From: Ga0077555 sp031406575
Lineage (GTDB): Bacteria; Pseudomonadota; Alphaproteobacteria; Rhizobiales; Hyphomicrobiaceae
DNA length: 34,110 bases
Assembly (NCBI GenBank): GCA_031406575.1
Contig: JANOHP010000227.1
Span: 1-34,110, forward strand
Reading direction: 5' to 3'
Shown here in pieces: positions 25,207 to 33,481 of this stretch. Positions within the stretch are counted from its first letter, which is position 1. Each line of letters opens with the position of its first letter. The position numbers and the translations under genes were made by a program. The notes beneath the pieces are model-generated. The model was not told where the DNA came from and made no database searches. It saw nothing but the letters and a program-made list of their open reading frames with translations.

Positions 25207-27713
25207 GCGCGTTGCGCCACGCCCAGCGGGTCGACATCGTGCGCGTACCGCGAAACAGTGCCGCGTTCGGGGAAGCGCACGGTGACGGCGGTGCCGCGTC
25301 CCAGCTCCGAGTCGAGGCTCATTGTACCGCCGTGCAATTCGACGAGGCTCTTGGCGATCGACAGACCCAGCCCTGCGCCCCGATGCTTGGAGCCCTGCGT
25401 GCGCGAAACGAAGCGTTCCAGCACGGACCGCTGCTGGTCCTTCGGAATGCCGACCCCCTGATCGACGACGGTGAACACGATCATACTACCCTCGCGGCGA
25501 CACTCGAGACCGATGGGGCCACCGGGTTGGGAGAACCCGATGGCATTGGAAAGCAGATTATAGAGTACCTGGCGCACCCGCGCCTCATCGGCAATCAACA
25601 GCTCGACATCGGGGGCAATTTTGATGTCGAGCGCGTGATGGGCCCGGCTCAGGCGATCGCGCACGGCGAGCACCGCAGCCTCGACCAGGGGCGCGATCCG
25701 TGTGGGGGCCTGTTTCAGCTCGAGGGCGCCCGCGTCCATATTCGCCAAATCGAGGATATCGTCGATGATCGAGAGCAACGTTTTGGAGGAGGCCGACACG
25801 TCGCTGAGGTATTCGCGTTGTTTGACGTTCAAAGCGCCGGTGCGTGGGCTTTCCAGCAATTCGGCAAATCCGATGATGTTGGTCAGTGGCGTGCGCAGCT
25901 CATAGGACACGTGCCCGATGAACTGGCTCTTCAAACGGTCGGCCGCGATCAACGCCTCGTTGCGCTCGATCAGCGCGCGTTCGTAGCGCTTGGCCGCCGT
26001 CACATCCGAGAACGTGACCAGCGTACCGCCGTCGGGCAGGGGGAGGGCTGCGAAGTCCACCACGCTCTGGTCAGAGCGCACCATCTGGCCATCGATCGGC
26101 TGGCGATGATCCGAAAAGCCCGTCACGGCGCGGGCGATGTTCGCCCAGCCGTCGCCGTCGTCCTGCAGAACCCGGCAGAGCGCGATGATCGCATCGATGT
26201 GGGGCTCGCCCTGCAAGGTCTGGTTGGATAATTTCCACACCCGCTCGAACGACGTGTTGAAGAGGCGCAGCCGCCCGTCGGTGCCGAACACCGCGACGCC
26301 TTCTTCGAGGTTGTCCAGTGTCTCGCGCTGCACGTCGATCATGATCTTGTAGCGGCTCTCGAGCGCCAAGCGCTCCGTGGCGTCGTCATAGAGGTGCGTG
26401 ACGCCGCCGTCGGGTCGCGATTCGATGGTGACGGCGAGGGTGCGTCCGTCCGGGAGATGCCAACCGTCCTCGTGTGCCGTTTCAGCATCGTGGAAGGCGA
26501 GGCTGCGCGCTTTCCATTCCCGATAATTGACGACTTGCGGCAAACGCTGCGCCTCGCGCAGGCGGTCGAGAATTTGGCCATCGGTGGGGCCCGTCTCCAG
26601 CCAGTCGGCATCGAGCTGCCACAACTTCTGATAGGCGGCATTGTAGAACCCCAACCGGTGGTCGGCACCGAAGATGGCGACGGCCGTCGTCACCCGGTCG
26701 AGCGTGCGGTCGTAGGCTTCGACTTTGCGATCGAGTTCGCCCTGGACGTTTTCGGCCGCCGTCATATCGACCGCCGCCGCAGCGCTGGCTTCGCCGAGGG
26801 ACAACGCCATCACGTCGTAGATTTTTCGTTGACCGCCGACATTGAGAGACAGCCGGTTGGCGTAGGAGCCACCGCGCCCGAGCACGGCACCGACTTCGCC
26901 ACGCTGGCGCACCTCCAGCAATTCGATCTGGCGCTCTCGCACCTCGGTTTCGTCGGCGGCTTCGACGGCGCCGACATAGGCTGTGTTGACCCACTCCAAG
27001 CGTCCGTCGGCGCCGCGAATCCACACGGGCATCGGCAGCGCATCGAACAAGCTGCGCGACAACGCGATGTCCCGTGAGAGCTTGTGATGCTGATCCGTGA
27101 CGCGCGCCAAGTCGCGCCGGGAGCCCTCCACATCGCGCAGGCGCAGAACGGCTCGACCCCCCGACACCCGGCCGTCGGCTTCGGCGTGACCGCCCAGCGT
27201 CGTGCGCACCAGCAGATTGAACGGGCGACCCGAGGTGAACAGCGTATCGAGCGCCGTCTTCACGTCGCGCGCCGAGCTCGGTTCCAGCCAGTGCCCGAAG
27301 CGCAGGAAGTGAGCGGGATCGTCGGGCAGGCCCGGCACCGTCGTCAACGTCTGCACGGCGATCTTCACGTTCTGGCCCTGCTGCCAGTAGACCAGGACTT
27401 GCGGCTCCGCCTGCAGAATGGCTTCCGCGGCCGCCAGACTGCGCCGCAGCTCGGTGATCTCTTCCTGGCGGCTTTGGGCGCGGCGTCGCTCGGCCCCCAT
27501 CGAGCGCCACACGACCACGCCGCCGACGGGAAGAGCGCCGCCGAGGAGTGCGATCAGCAGCACATGGGAGAGCCGCACGCCCCCAAACACTTCGGGGCCC
27601 GCGTCGACAACCGCGATGGTCAAGACGATGGCGCACGCCAAACTCGCAGCCAGCAGCAAAAGCAGCTCGCTGCGCGCGGCACTGTCTCTGACGGTCAGAC
27701 CCGCAAAGCGCAT
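25203..27713 (-). CDS. divL: DivL-like PAS-domain pseudo-histidine kinase (Tyr at phosphoacceptor site)
   Basis: 836 residues. Two membrane spans (~16-37 and ~48-69) are followed by PAS-like modules at ~220-310, ~335-450 and ~460-575. Residues 600-617 are the H-box region, GHVSYELRTPLTNIIGF. The residue before ELR, normally the phosphorylated His, is Tyr604. This Tyr is the hallmark of DivL, the cell-pole protein that modulates CckA and so CtrA. The ATPase domain is intact: NLLSNAIGFS (Asn723), DQGVGIP (Asp751), GAGLGLSIAKSLVELHGG. The place upstream of tsaE also fits divL. The start ATG has no clear ribosome site. An ordinary PAS kinase is the alternative, but the Tyr argues against it. Confidence 0.88.
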   Translation of the reverse strand: MRFAGLTVRDSAARSELLLLLAASLACAIVLTIAVVDAGPEVFGGVRLSHVLLIALLGGALPVGGVVVWRSMGAERRRAQSRQEEITELRRSLAAAEAILQAEPQVLVYWQQGQNVKIAVQTLTTVPGLPDDPAHFLRFGHWLEPSSARDVKTALDTLFTSGRPFNLLVRTTLGGHAEADGRVSGGRAVLRLRDVEGSRRDLARVTDQHHKLSRDIALSRSLFDALPMPVWIRGADGRLEWVNTAYVGAVEAADETEVRERQIELLEVRQRGEVGAVLGRGGSYANRLSLNVGGQRKIYDVMALSLGEASAAAAVDMTAAENVQGELDRKVEAYDRTLDRVTTAVAIFGADHRLGFYNAAYQKLWQLDADWLETGPTDGQILDRLREAQRLPQVVNYREWKARSLAFHDAETAHEDGWHLPDGRTLAVTIESRPDGGVTHLYDDATERLALESRYKIMIDVQRETLDNLEEGVAVFGTDGRLRLFNTSFERVWKLSNQTLQGEPHIDAIIALCRVLQDDGDGWANIARAVTGFSDHRQPIDGQMVRSDQSVVDFAALPLPDGGTLVTFSDVTAAKRYERALIERNEALIAADRLKSQFIGHVSYELRTPLTNIIGFAELLESPRTGALNVKQREYLSDVSASSKTLLSIIDDILDLANMDAGALELKQAPTRIAPLVEAAVLAVRDRLSRAHHALDIKIAPDVELLIADEARVRQVLYNLLSNAIGFSQPGGPIGLECRREGSMIVFTVVDQGVGIPKDQQRSVLERFVSRTQGSKHRGAGLGLSIAKSLVELHGGTMSLDSELGRGTAVTVRFPERGTVSRYAHDVDPLGVAQRA

Positions 27714-27831
27714 AGTGATGGGGGAACCCTCGCGGGCACCGTCACGGCAAATCGGGCTCGAGCGAGACAGGAGGGCCAGGAAGCAGGACGTGCCAGCATC
27801 GAATATTGCTGGGGATAACGATTCGTTCAGT

Positions 27832-27860
27832 ATTATGAAAGGGATCGTTGATTCTGGCCA
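27832..27860 (-). promoter_or_regulatory. Candidate divL promoter overlapping a GANTC site
   Basis: On the minus strand TGGCCA, 17 bases and CATAAT lie about 120 bases upstream of the divL ATG, in the one AT-rich patch of the ahcY-divL gap. GATTC at 27850-27854 falls at the edge of the spacer, and another GATTC at 27820-27824 falls near the expected start site. GANTC is the target of the cell-cycle methylase CcrM. A moderate match only. Confidence 0.35.
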
Positions 27861-27944
27861 GACCTTACAGAGGGTCGCCGCACGATTTGAGGTCCCTGTG
27901 CCTCAATCAGCGCGGCGCCCCGGCCATTCCCACGGTCGGCGAGG

Positions 27945-27974
27945 CGACGAGACCGATCCAGACCGGTCTCGTCG
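27945..27974 (-). terminator. Hairpin after ahcY
   Basis: A perfect 11-bp stem (CGACGAGACCG / CGGTCTCGTCG) with an 8-base loop starts 6 bases after the ahcY stop. No T-run follows, as is common for terminators in GC-rich alphaproteobacteria. It separates ahcY from divL transcription. Confidence 0.6.
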
Positions 27975-27980
27975 GGGCGA

Positions 27981-29384
27981 TCAGTACCGATACTGGTCGG
28001 TCTTGAAGGGCCCCTGCTGTGGCACGCCGATGTACTCGGCCTGCATCGTCGACAGCTTGGTGAGCTTCACGCCGACCTTGTCCAGATGCAGCATGGCGAC
28101 CTTCTCGTCGAGATGCTTGGGCAGCGTATAGACCTTGCGCTCGTACTGGCCCGGCTTGGTGTAGAGTTCGATCTGCGCCAGCGTCTGGTTGGTGAACGAC
28201 GACGACATCACGAACGAGGGGTGGCCCATCGCATTGCCCAGGTTGACGAGGCGACCCTCGGACAACAAGATGACGCGCTTGCCATCCGGAAATTCGATCT
28301 CGTCGACCTGCGGCTTGACGTTGTGCCATTTGAGGTTCTTCAGGGCACCGACCTGAATTTCGCTGTCGAAGTGGCCAATATTGCACACGATGGCGCGATC
28401 CTTCATGCGCCGCATGTGATCGACGGTGATGACGTCGATGTTGCCGGTGGCGGTGACGAAGATGTCGGCGCGCGTCGTCGCGTCCTCCATCGTGGTGACT
28501 TCATAGCCCTCCATCGACGCCTGCAGGGCGCAGATCGGATCGACTTCGGAGACCATGACGCGGCAACCGGCTTGGCGCAGGGAGGCGGCCGAGCCCTTGC
28601 CCACGTCGCCGAAGCCCGCGACCATCGCGACCTTGCCCGCCATCATCACGTCGGTGCCGCGGCGGATGCCGTCGACCAGCGATTCCCGGCAGCCGTAGAG
28701 GTTGTCGAACTTCGACTTCGTGACGCTGTCGTTGACGTTGATGGCCGGGAAGAGGAGTTTGGCCTCTTTGGCCATGTTGTAGAGCCGGTGCACGCCCGTG
28801 GTCGTCTCCTCGGAGACGCCTTTGATGTTGGCGGCGAGCTTGGCGAACCAGCCGGGCTTTTCCTTCAGCGTGCGCTTGATCAGCGCGAAAAAGATGGTCT
28901 CTTCCTCGTTGCTGGCTTTGTCGAGGAAGGCGGTGTCGCCCTTCTCGGCGCGGAACCCGTAATGGACGAGCATCGTCGCATCGCCGCCGTCGTCGAGGAT
29001 CAAGTTGGGCGTGCCGCCGTCCGACCACTCGAGGATCTTGCGCGTGTACTCCCAGTAGTCCTCGAGGCTCTCGCCCTTGATGGCGAACACCGGAACGCCG
29101 GTCGCGGCGATCGCGGCCGCCGCATGGTCCTGGGTCGAATAGATGTTGCACGAGGCCCAGCGAATATCGGCGCCCAGCGCCGACAGGGTTTCGATCAGCA
29201 CCGCCGTCTGGATGGTCATATGCAGAGAGCCGGCAATGCGCGCGCCCTTCAGGGGCTGGCTCGGGCCATACTCCTTGCGCACGGACATGAGGCCCGGCAT
29301 TTCGATCTCGGCGATGGCAATTTCCTTGCGGCCCCACTCGGCGAGTGAGAGGTCCTTGACGATGTAGTCGGTCGGGCGGCTCAT
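27981..29384 (-). CDS. ahcY: Adenosylhomocysteinase (S-adenosylhomocysteine hydrolase)
   Basis: 467 residues from ATG 29382-29384, with AAGGA 9 bases upstream; the frame to 29495 is open but unlike the family. Conserved stretches include GSLHMTIQTAVLIETL (51-66), WASCNIYSTQDHAAAA and DDGGDATMLVH. The NAD-binding loop is GFGDVGKGSAA (257-267). The complete C-terminal tail GPFKTDQYRY completes the neighbouring subunit's NAD site. A proteobacterial insert lies around residues 145-190. The tetrameric enzyme splits S-adenosylhomocysteine to adenosine and homocysteine, relieving product inhibition of methyltransferases. It lies downstream of ptsH after 197 bp with its own candidate promoter. Confidence 0.98.
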   Translation of the reverse strand: MSRPTDYIVKDLSLAEWGRKEIAIAEIEMPGLMSVRKEYGPSQPLKGARIAGSLHMTIQTAVLIETLSALGADIRWASCNIYSTQDHAAAAIAATGVPVFAIKGESLEDYWEYTRKILEWSDGGTPNLILDDGGDATMLVHYGFRAEKGDTAFLDKASNEEETIFFALIKRTLKEKPGWFAKLAANIKGVSEETTTGVHRLYNMAKEAKLLFPAINVNDSVTKSKFDNLYGCRESLVDGIRRGTDVMMAGKVAMVAGFGDVGKGSAASLRQAGCRVMVSEVDPICALQASMEGYEVTTMEDATTRADIFVTATGNIDVITVDHMRRMKDRAIVCNIGHFDSEIQVGALKNLKWHNVKPQVDEIEFPDGKRVILLSEGRLVNLGNAMGHPSFVMSSSFTNQTLAQIELYTKPGQYERKVYTLPKHLDEKVAMLHLDKVGVKLTKLSTMQAEYIGVPQQGPFKTDQYRY

Positions 29385-29518
29385 GGCGGGCGATCCTTCG
29401 CGGTTTCGGTGGCATGCCAGCGACAACGGGGACGACACCCCGCGCACCCTCCAACAGCCCCAGGCCTGATCGTCGGCGCGAGCACGGCTGGGCACATGCC
29501 GATCAGCAATAGGCGATG

Positions 29519-29547
29519 CCTATACAGCGGCTGCCCGGCCGGAGCAA
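29519..29547 (-). promoter_or_regulatory. Candidate ahcY promoter
   Basis: On the minus strand TTGCTC, a 17-base spacer and TATAGG fit a sigma-70 promoter. A start near 29512 would give a leader of ~128 bases before the ahcY ATG. The leader contains a 7-bp inverted repeat (29466-29472 with 29500-29506) and could fold. Confidence 0.5.
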
Positions 29548-29554
29548 CCAAGAT

Positions 29555-29570
29555 ATAAAGAAATGTTTAT
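29555..29570. promoter_or_regulatory. AT-rich palindrome upstream of the ahcY promoter
   Basis: ATAAA and TTTAT arms frame a 6-base centre (ATAAAGAAATGTTTAT) in an otherwise GC-rich region, 7 bp upstream of the -35 element. Its size and place suit a site for a regulator of the methionine/S-adenosylhomocysteine cycle (ArsR/SahR-like proteins are known to control ahcY in proteobacteria). The regulator identity is inference. Confidence 0.4.
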
Positions 29571-29581
29571 GTGTTGATCCC

Positions 29582-29860
29582 TCAGGCGTCCTCACCGAAC
29601 CCGGACGCGACCAGCGCTTCCAATGCGGCGATGACGGGACCCGCATCGGGGCCTTCGGCTTCGATGACGATGCGGGTGCCGGGACCGGCGGCCAGCATCA
29701 TCAAACCCATGATGGACGTGCCGCCGACGGTATGGCCATCCCGCATGACGCGCACGGTCGCCTGGAAACTTTCCGCACATTTGACGAACTTCGCCGAGGC
29801 GCGGGCGTGCAGTCCCTTACGATTGCGGATTTCGACCTCGATGCGGGGCATCTCACTCAA
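29582..29860 (-). CDS. ptsH: HPr phosphocarrier protein
   Basis: 92 residues if started at TTG 29858-29860, which has GGAGGA at good spacing. The ATG three codons later (29849-29851) is the alternative, but its spacing to the ribosome site is too long. The PTS phosphorylation site His18 is in RKGLHARASAKF. The regulatory serine Ser49 is in GGTSIMGLMML, the target of HPr kinase. It receives phosphate from enzyme I (not in window) and passes it to the EIIA encoded just upstream. No sugar permease components are present, so the system is probably regulatory. Confidence 0.92.
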   Translation of the reverse strand: MSEMPRIEVEIRNRKGLHARASAKFVKCAESFQATVRVMRDGHTVGGTSIMGLMMLAAGPGTRIVIEAEGPDAGPVIAALEALVASGFGEDA

Positions 29861-29909
29861 GACGTTTCCTCCGGCTCCGCCGACCGATCCCCTCGGCAGG
29901 ACTGCCGGC

Positions 29910-30314
29910 TCAGGACTCGCCCGCGAGAACTTGGCTGGCGACGCTAATGTACTTGCGCCCCGCATCCTTGGCCAGATCGACGGCTTGGGCCAGTGTCTTG
30001 TCGCGGCGCACGCTGGCCAAGCGCACCAGCATGGGCAGATTGACGCCCGCGATCACTTCCGCGCCCGTGTCTTCCATCACGGAGATGGCGAGGTTGGAGG
30101 GCGTACCCCCGAACATGTCGGTGAGCACGACGACGCCGGTGCCGGTATCGGATCGGCGCACGGCGTCGATCAGCTCGCGCCGCCGCGCCTCCATATCGTC
30201 TTCGGGGCCAATCGACAGCGTTTCGATCTGGGTTTGCGGACCCACGACATGCTCGAGCGCGGCCTGAAACTCCACGGCCAAACGTCCGTGAGTGATGATG
30301 ACAATGCCGATCAT
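29910..30314 (-). CDS. PTS EIIA component, mannose/fructose family
   Basis: 134 residues from ATG 30312-30314, with GAGG 7 bases upstream. This is the EIIA-Man fold with active His9 in MIGIVIITHGRLA; VVVLTDMFGGTPSNLA is the second conserved block. In alphaproteobacteria this stand-alone EIIA accompanies HprK and HPr without EIIB/EIIC and acts as a phosphorylation-state sensor rather than in sugar import. It is 102 bp after hprK and 49 bp before ptsH. Confidence 0.93.
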   Translation of the reverse strand: MIGIVIITHGRLAVEFQAALEHVVGPQTQIETLSIGPEDDMEARRRELIDAVRRSDTGTGVVVLTDMFGGTPSNLAISVMEDTGAEVIAGVNLPMLVRLASVRRDKTLAQAVDLAKDAGRKYISVASQVLAGES

Positions 30315-30416
30315 CGGCGCCTCGCCTGCGCTGGGAGCGGTGTTGGAGGATAGGCCACGGTGGCGCACCGGTCGTCAGCCGTGTCGGAGGCTCGCATCGT
30401 CATCGTGTCCGTGACC

Positions 30417-30896
30417 TCATGGAGAAGTGACCGCCTCGATCGATTCCGACCGCGCCAGGGCCAATACCAGTTTCAACGGCGCAGAGGCCTCGAACGGGCG
30501 CAAGCGCAGACGCGGTACGCGTACACCCAGGATTTCCCACACCGCCTCCGGTTCCGGCATCCGCTCGATCGCGCCGTCGGCACCGATCTCGACCGCCAGA
30601 CATATGTACGATACCGGCTGGTGCGCAACTGAAACTATACCGATCCCCCGGACTTCGATGCGCCCGGCAATGGCGCCGGGTGGGCGCGCGCGCAAGCGTC
30701 CGCCCTCGACATCGACCAGCACCTGATCGTCACTGACGAGGCGCGCGCCCACCGTTTGGGTGCCGTCGTACAGGAGGGTGGAAATCGCGCGCAGCGCCAA
30801 GTCCGACTTGCCCGCCCCCGACGGCCCCAGAAGCAGGGCCGCCCGGTCGCCGACCGCGATGCAGGTGGCGTGCAGCAGCCTAGATGCGCCGTCCAA
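30417..30896 (-). CDS. hprK: HPr kinase/phosphorylase, short alphaproteobacterial form
   Basis: 159 residues, about half the size of the Firmicutes enzyme, lacking its N-terminal domain, as usual in this class. Walker A GPSGAGKSDLALR is at 24-36. ARLVSDDQVLV follows, then GRIEVRGIGIV, the HprK signature region. The start is TTG 30894-30896 with AGAGGA about 10 bases upstream, so it overlaps the end of chvG by 17 bases; no better start is seen. It phosphorylates or dephosphorylates Ser49 of HPr according to metabolic state. Its coupling to ChvG/ChvI suggests joint control of envelope and carbon responses. Confidence 0.93.
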   Translation of the reverse strand: MDGASRLLHATCIAVGDRAALLLGPSGAGKSDLALRAISTLLYDGTQTVGARLVSDDQVLVDVEGGRLRARPPGAIAGRIEVRGIGIVSVAHQPVSYICLAVEIGADGAIERMPEPEAVWEILGVRVPRLRLRPFEASAPLKLVLALARSESIEAVTSP

Positions 30897-32724
30897 GACT
30901 GGTCGATCCTCTTTCTGGCAGCCGGACGACGAACCGTGCTCCGATCACGTCGCCACCGCTGCGGTGCCGGTTTTCGGCCCAGATCCGCCCGCCGTGGCCA
31001 TTGACGATCAGGCGGGTGATGCTCAAGCCGAGCCCCGAATTCTTGCCCGTAATCTGATCGCTGTCGGGCCGGTCGGAGTAAAAGCGCGTGAAAATGTCAT
31101 CGAGTTTGTCGGGGGGAATGCCGGGGCCGTCGTCTTCGACGACTACTTCGACTTCCCCGCCCACGCGGCGCGCGGCAAGCCGCACCTGCCCACCCGCTGG
31201 TGAAAACGACAACGCGTTGTCGAGCAGGTTCGTCACCACCCGGGCGATACGCCCCGAATGCCCCGAAATCATCAGCTCGCGGTCGCCGGCACCGCTCGGC
31301 CTGTTCTCGATGTCGAGCGTGATGGAGCGCTGGCGCGGCGCGTGCAGGTCCGACAGCACGCCGACCACCTCTTTCAGAACGTCGCTCAGGTCGAACACTG
31401 TGTTGGTCTGTCGCTCGATATCGGCCTCGAGGCGCGAGGCCTCCGACACTTCGGTGATGAGACGGTTGAGCCGCTCGAGCTCGATTTGAATTTCGCTGAT
31501 CAAGAGGTCGCGCTGCTCGGGCGTCTTGGCATAGGTCACCAGCGTCTCGGCCATGACGCGAACGGCAGCCAGCGGGTTTTTCAACTCGTGCGCGACGTCG
31601 GCGGCGAACGTATCGGCGGCCTCGATGCGACGATACAGCGCTTCGGTCATGCGGCGCACGGCTTCGGACAGCTGGCCGACCTCGTCGGGGCGTTGCGAGT
31701 AATCGGGCAGCTCGGCGCGCGCATTGATGCTCTGGCTGACTTGTTCGGCGGCGACCGACAGGCGATGCACGGGACCCGCGATCGTGCGCGCAAGCAGCGT
31801 CGAGGCCATCAGCGTGGTCAGAAACGCCATCAACGCCAGCTTCAGAATGATCCAGCGTTCCTTGACGAGGATTTCATCGATTTCGCCCGGCCGCGTCGAC
31901 AACAACAGCGCACCCAGCGTGGCGTTGCGGCGCAAAACGGGCACCGCCAGAGACACGATCTGCTCGCCGCCTTCGTCAATCAGCAGCATGGGCTGCGGGC
32001 TGCGCCCCTGCAACGCCTGGCGCACCTCGAGATAGGCATTGCCGTTGGCCGCGCCGATCTCGCGATAGAGCGGCAAATCCGATCCATCGAAGAAGGACAA
32101 AATCCGCGTCCAGGGGGTTTTGGTGCGGATGCGCTGTGCGGGGTCGTGCCGGTTTTGGACGCCGGTGCCGACCTGGGCGGTATCGACGATCAGCTCACCG
32201 TCGCGATCGTAAATGCGCGCACGCGTATTGTGGGTGGTCTGAATGAGGCGGCGTAGAACGGGGCCGACCTTGTCGGGTCGCAACGACAGCTCGAAGGCGG
32301 CGAATGCATCGTCGCGGAAGGGGAACTTGGTCACCGGCGTTTCGGTCAACCGTTCCGGCTCGAAGGTGATGCGGTCGGTCTCGAGGCTGGCGCTGGCCGC
32401 GATGGCGGCCGCCACGATCTCACCCTGCACGCGCAGGCTTTCGCGTTTGGCCGCAATCAACCAGTCGTGATTGTGACTGAGCCACAAAATGCCGATCAGC
32501 AGCACCAGCAGGCCGAGCAGGTTCGAGACGAAGATGCGCCGCGCCAGGGAGCGGGTGAAAAACCGATAAGGCCCGGTGCGCTGTGCGCGTTGACCCAAGG
32601 CCGCGAGCTGCTCGGTCCGCAGCAGTCGACCGCCCGCATAGGCCAGCATCGACCACGATAGAGACTTGGCGAACGAGCCCTTCGACGACGCCAGACCGGG
32701 AGGCTCGCTCGTATCCAACGCCAT
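30880..32724 (-). CDS. chvG: Sensor histidine kinase ChvG (ExoS)
   Basis: 614 residues from ATG 32722-32724; an ATG at 32773 is in frame but overlaps the chvI end. A first membrane span (~63-83), a periplasmic sensor domain of ~200 residues and a second span (~291-313) are followed by HAMP. The H-box ADVAHELKNPLAAVR carries His379. The catalytic domain has NLLDNALSFSP, DDGPGIP and NSGLGLSI. In Rhizobiales it senses acidity/envelope stress, with ExoR as the periplasmic inhibitor, and phosphorylates ChvI. It follows chvI by 19 bp and overlaps hprK. Confidence 0.95.
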   Translation of the reverse strand: MALDTSEPPGLASSKGSFAKSLSWSMLAYAGGRLLRTEQLAALGQRAQRTGPYRFFTRSLARRIFVSNLLGLLVLLIGILWLSHNHDWLIAAKRESLRVQGEIVAAAIAASASLETDRITFEPERLTETPVTKFPFRDDAFAAFELSLRPDKVGPVLRRLIQTTHNTRARIYDRDGELIVDTAQVGTGVQNRHDPAQRIRTKTPWTRILSFFDGSDLPLYREIGAANGNAYLEVRQALQGRSPQPMLLIDEGGEQIVSLAVPVLRRNATLGALLLSTRPGEIDEILVKERWIILKLALMAFLTTLMASTLLARTIAGPVHRLSVAAEQVSQSINARAELPDYSQRPDEVGQLSEAVRRMTEALYRRIEAADTFAADVAHELKNPLAAVRVMAETLVTYAKTPEQRDLLISEIQIELERLNRLITEVSEASRLEADIERQTNTVFDLSDVLKEVVGVLSDLHAPRQRSITLDIENRPSGAGDRELMISGHSGRIARVVTNLLDNALSFSPAGGQVRLAARRVGGEVEVVVEDDGPGIPPDKLDDIFTRFYSDRPDSDQITGKNSGLGLSITRLIVNGHGGRIWAENRHRSGGDVIGARFVVRLPERGSTSLGRRI

Positions 32725-32743
32725 GGGATTCGTCGCTCGCCGA

Positions 32744-33451
32744 TTACATTTCTTTGAAGCGGTAGCCGACACCATACAGCGTTTCGATCACGTCGAAGTT
32801 GTCGTCCACGACTTTGAACTTCTTGCGCAGTCTCTTGATGTGGCTGTCGATCGTGCGGTCGTCCACATAAACCTGATCGTCGTAGGCTGCATCCATCAGG
32901 GCGTCGCGGGTCTTGACCACACCGGGTCGCGTCGCCAGCGCCTGCAGGATGAGGAATTCCGTGACCGTCAACGTGACGCCCTTGCCGTCCCAATGACAGG
33001 TATGGCGTTCCGGATCGAGGCGCAGCTTGCCGCGCTCGAGCATGCGATCGGCCTCGCTGATGGTCGGCTGGCCGTCTTTGGTTTGGAACCGGCGCAGGAT
33101 CGCCTTCACCCGCTCCACCACGAGGCGCACGGACGGCGGTTTGCGGATGTAGTCGTCCGCGCCCATTTTCAGGCCGAACAGCTCGTCGATCTCCTCGTCC
33201 TTCGACGTGAGGAAGATGACCGGCATATCCGACTGCTGGCGCATGCGGCGCAGCAATTCCATGCCGTCCATCTTCGGCATCTTGATGTCGAAGATGCCGA
33301 GATCGGCGGGTTCCTCCGTCAACGCTTCGAGGGCCGAAGCTCCGTCACTGTAGGTGCGAACCTTGTAGCCCTCGCCTTCCAACGCCATGCGCAGCGAGGA
33401 GAGAATGTTGCGCTCGTCATCGACGAGAACGATCGTGCTCTTCTGATTCAT
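32744..33451 (-). CDS. chvI: Response regulator ChvI, OmpR family
   Basis: 235 residues from ATG 33449-33451; a GTG 30 bases earlier is in frame. In the receiver domain, the acidic pair is Asp11/Asp12 and the phospho-acceptor Asp55 is in FDIKMPKMDG. LTSKDEE carries the conserved Thr/Ser and Lys. The usual K-P-F reads K-P-P in DDYIRKPPSVR. The C-terminal winged helix has TVTEFLILQALATRPGVVKTRDALMD, and RTIDSHIKRLRKKF is the recognition helix. It is the output of ChvG, controlling exopolysaccharide, motility and acid/stress genes in relatives. First gene of the chvI-chvG-hprK-EIIA-ptsH series. Confidence 0.96.
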   Translation of the reverse strand: MNQKSTIVLVDDERNILSSLRMALEGEGYKVRTYSDGASALEALTEEPADLGIFDIKMPKMDGMELLRRMRQQSDMPVIFLTSKDEEIDELFGLKMGADDYIRKPPSVRLVVERVKAILRRFQTKDGQPTISEADRMLERGKLRLDPERHTCHWDGKGVTLTVTEFLILQALATRPGVVKTRDALMDAAYDDQVYVDDRTIDSHIKRLRKKFKVVDDNFDVIETLYGVGYRFKEM

Positions 33452-33481
33452 GACCCCTGAGTCCTCGGCGAAGTTCAGCAC

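Noticed and set aside
29385..29512. SAH riboswitch upstream of ahcY
   Set aside because: The conserved core of the known SAH riboswitch was not recognised. Kept only as a low-level finding about leader structure.
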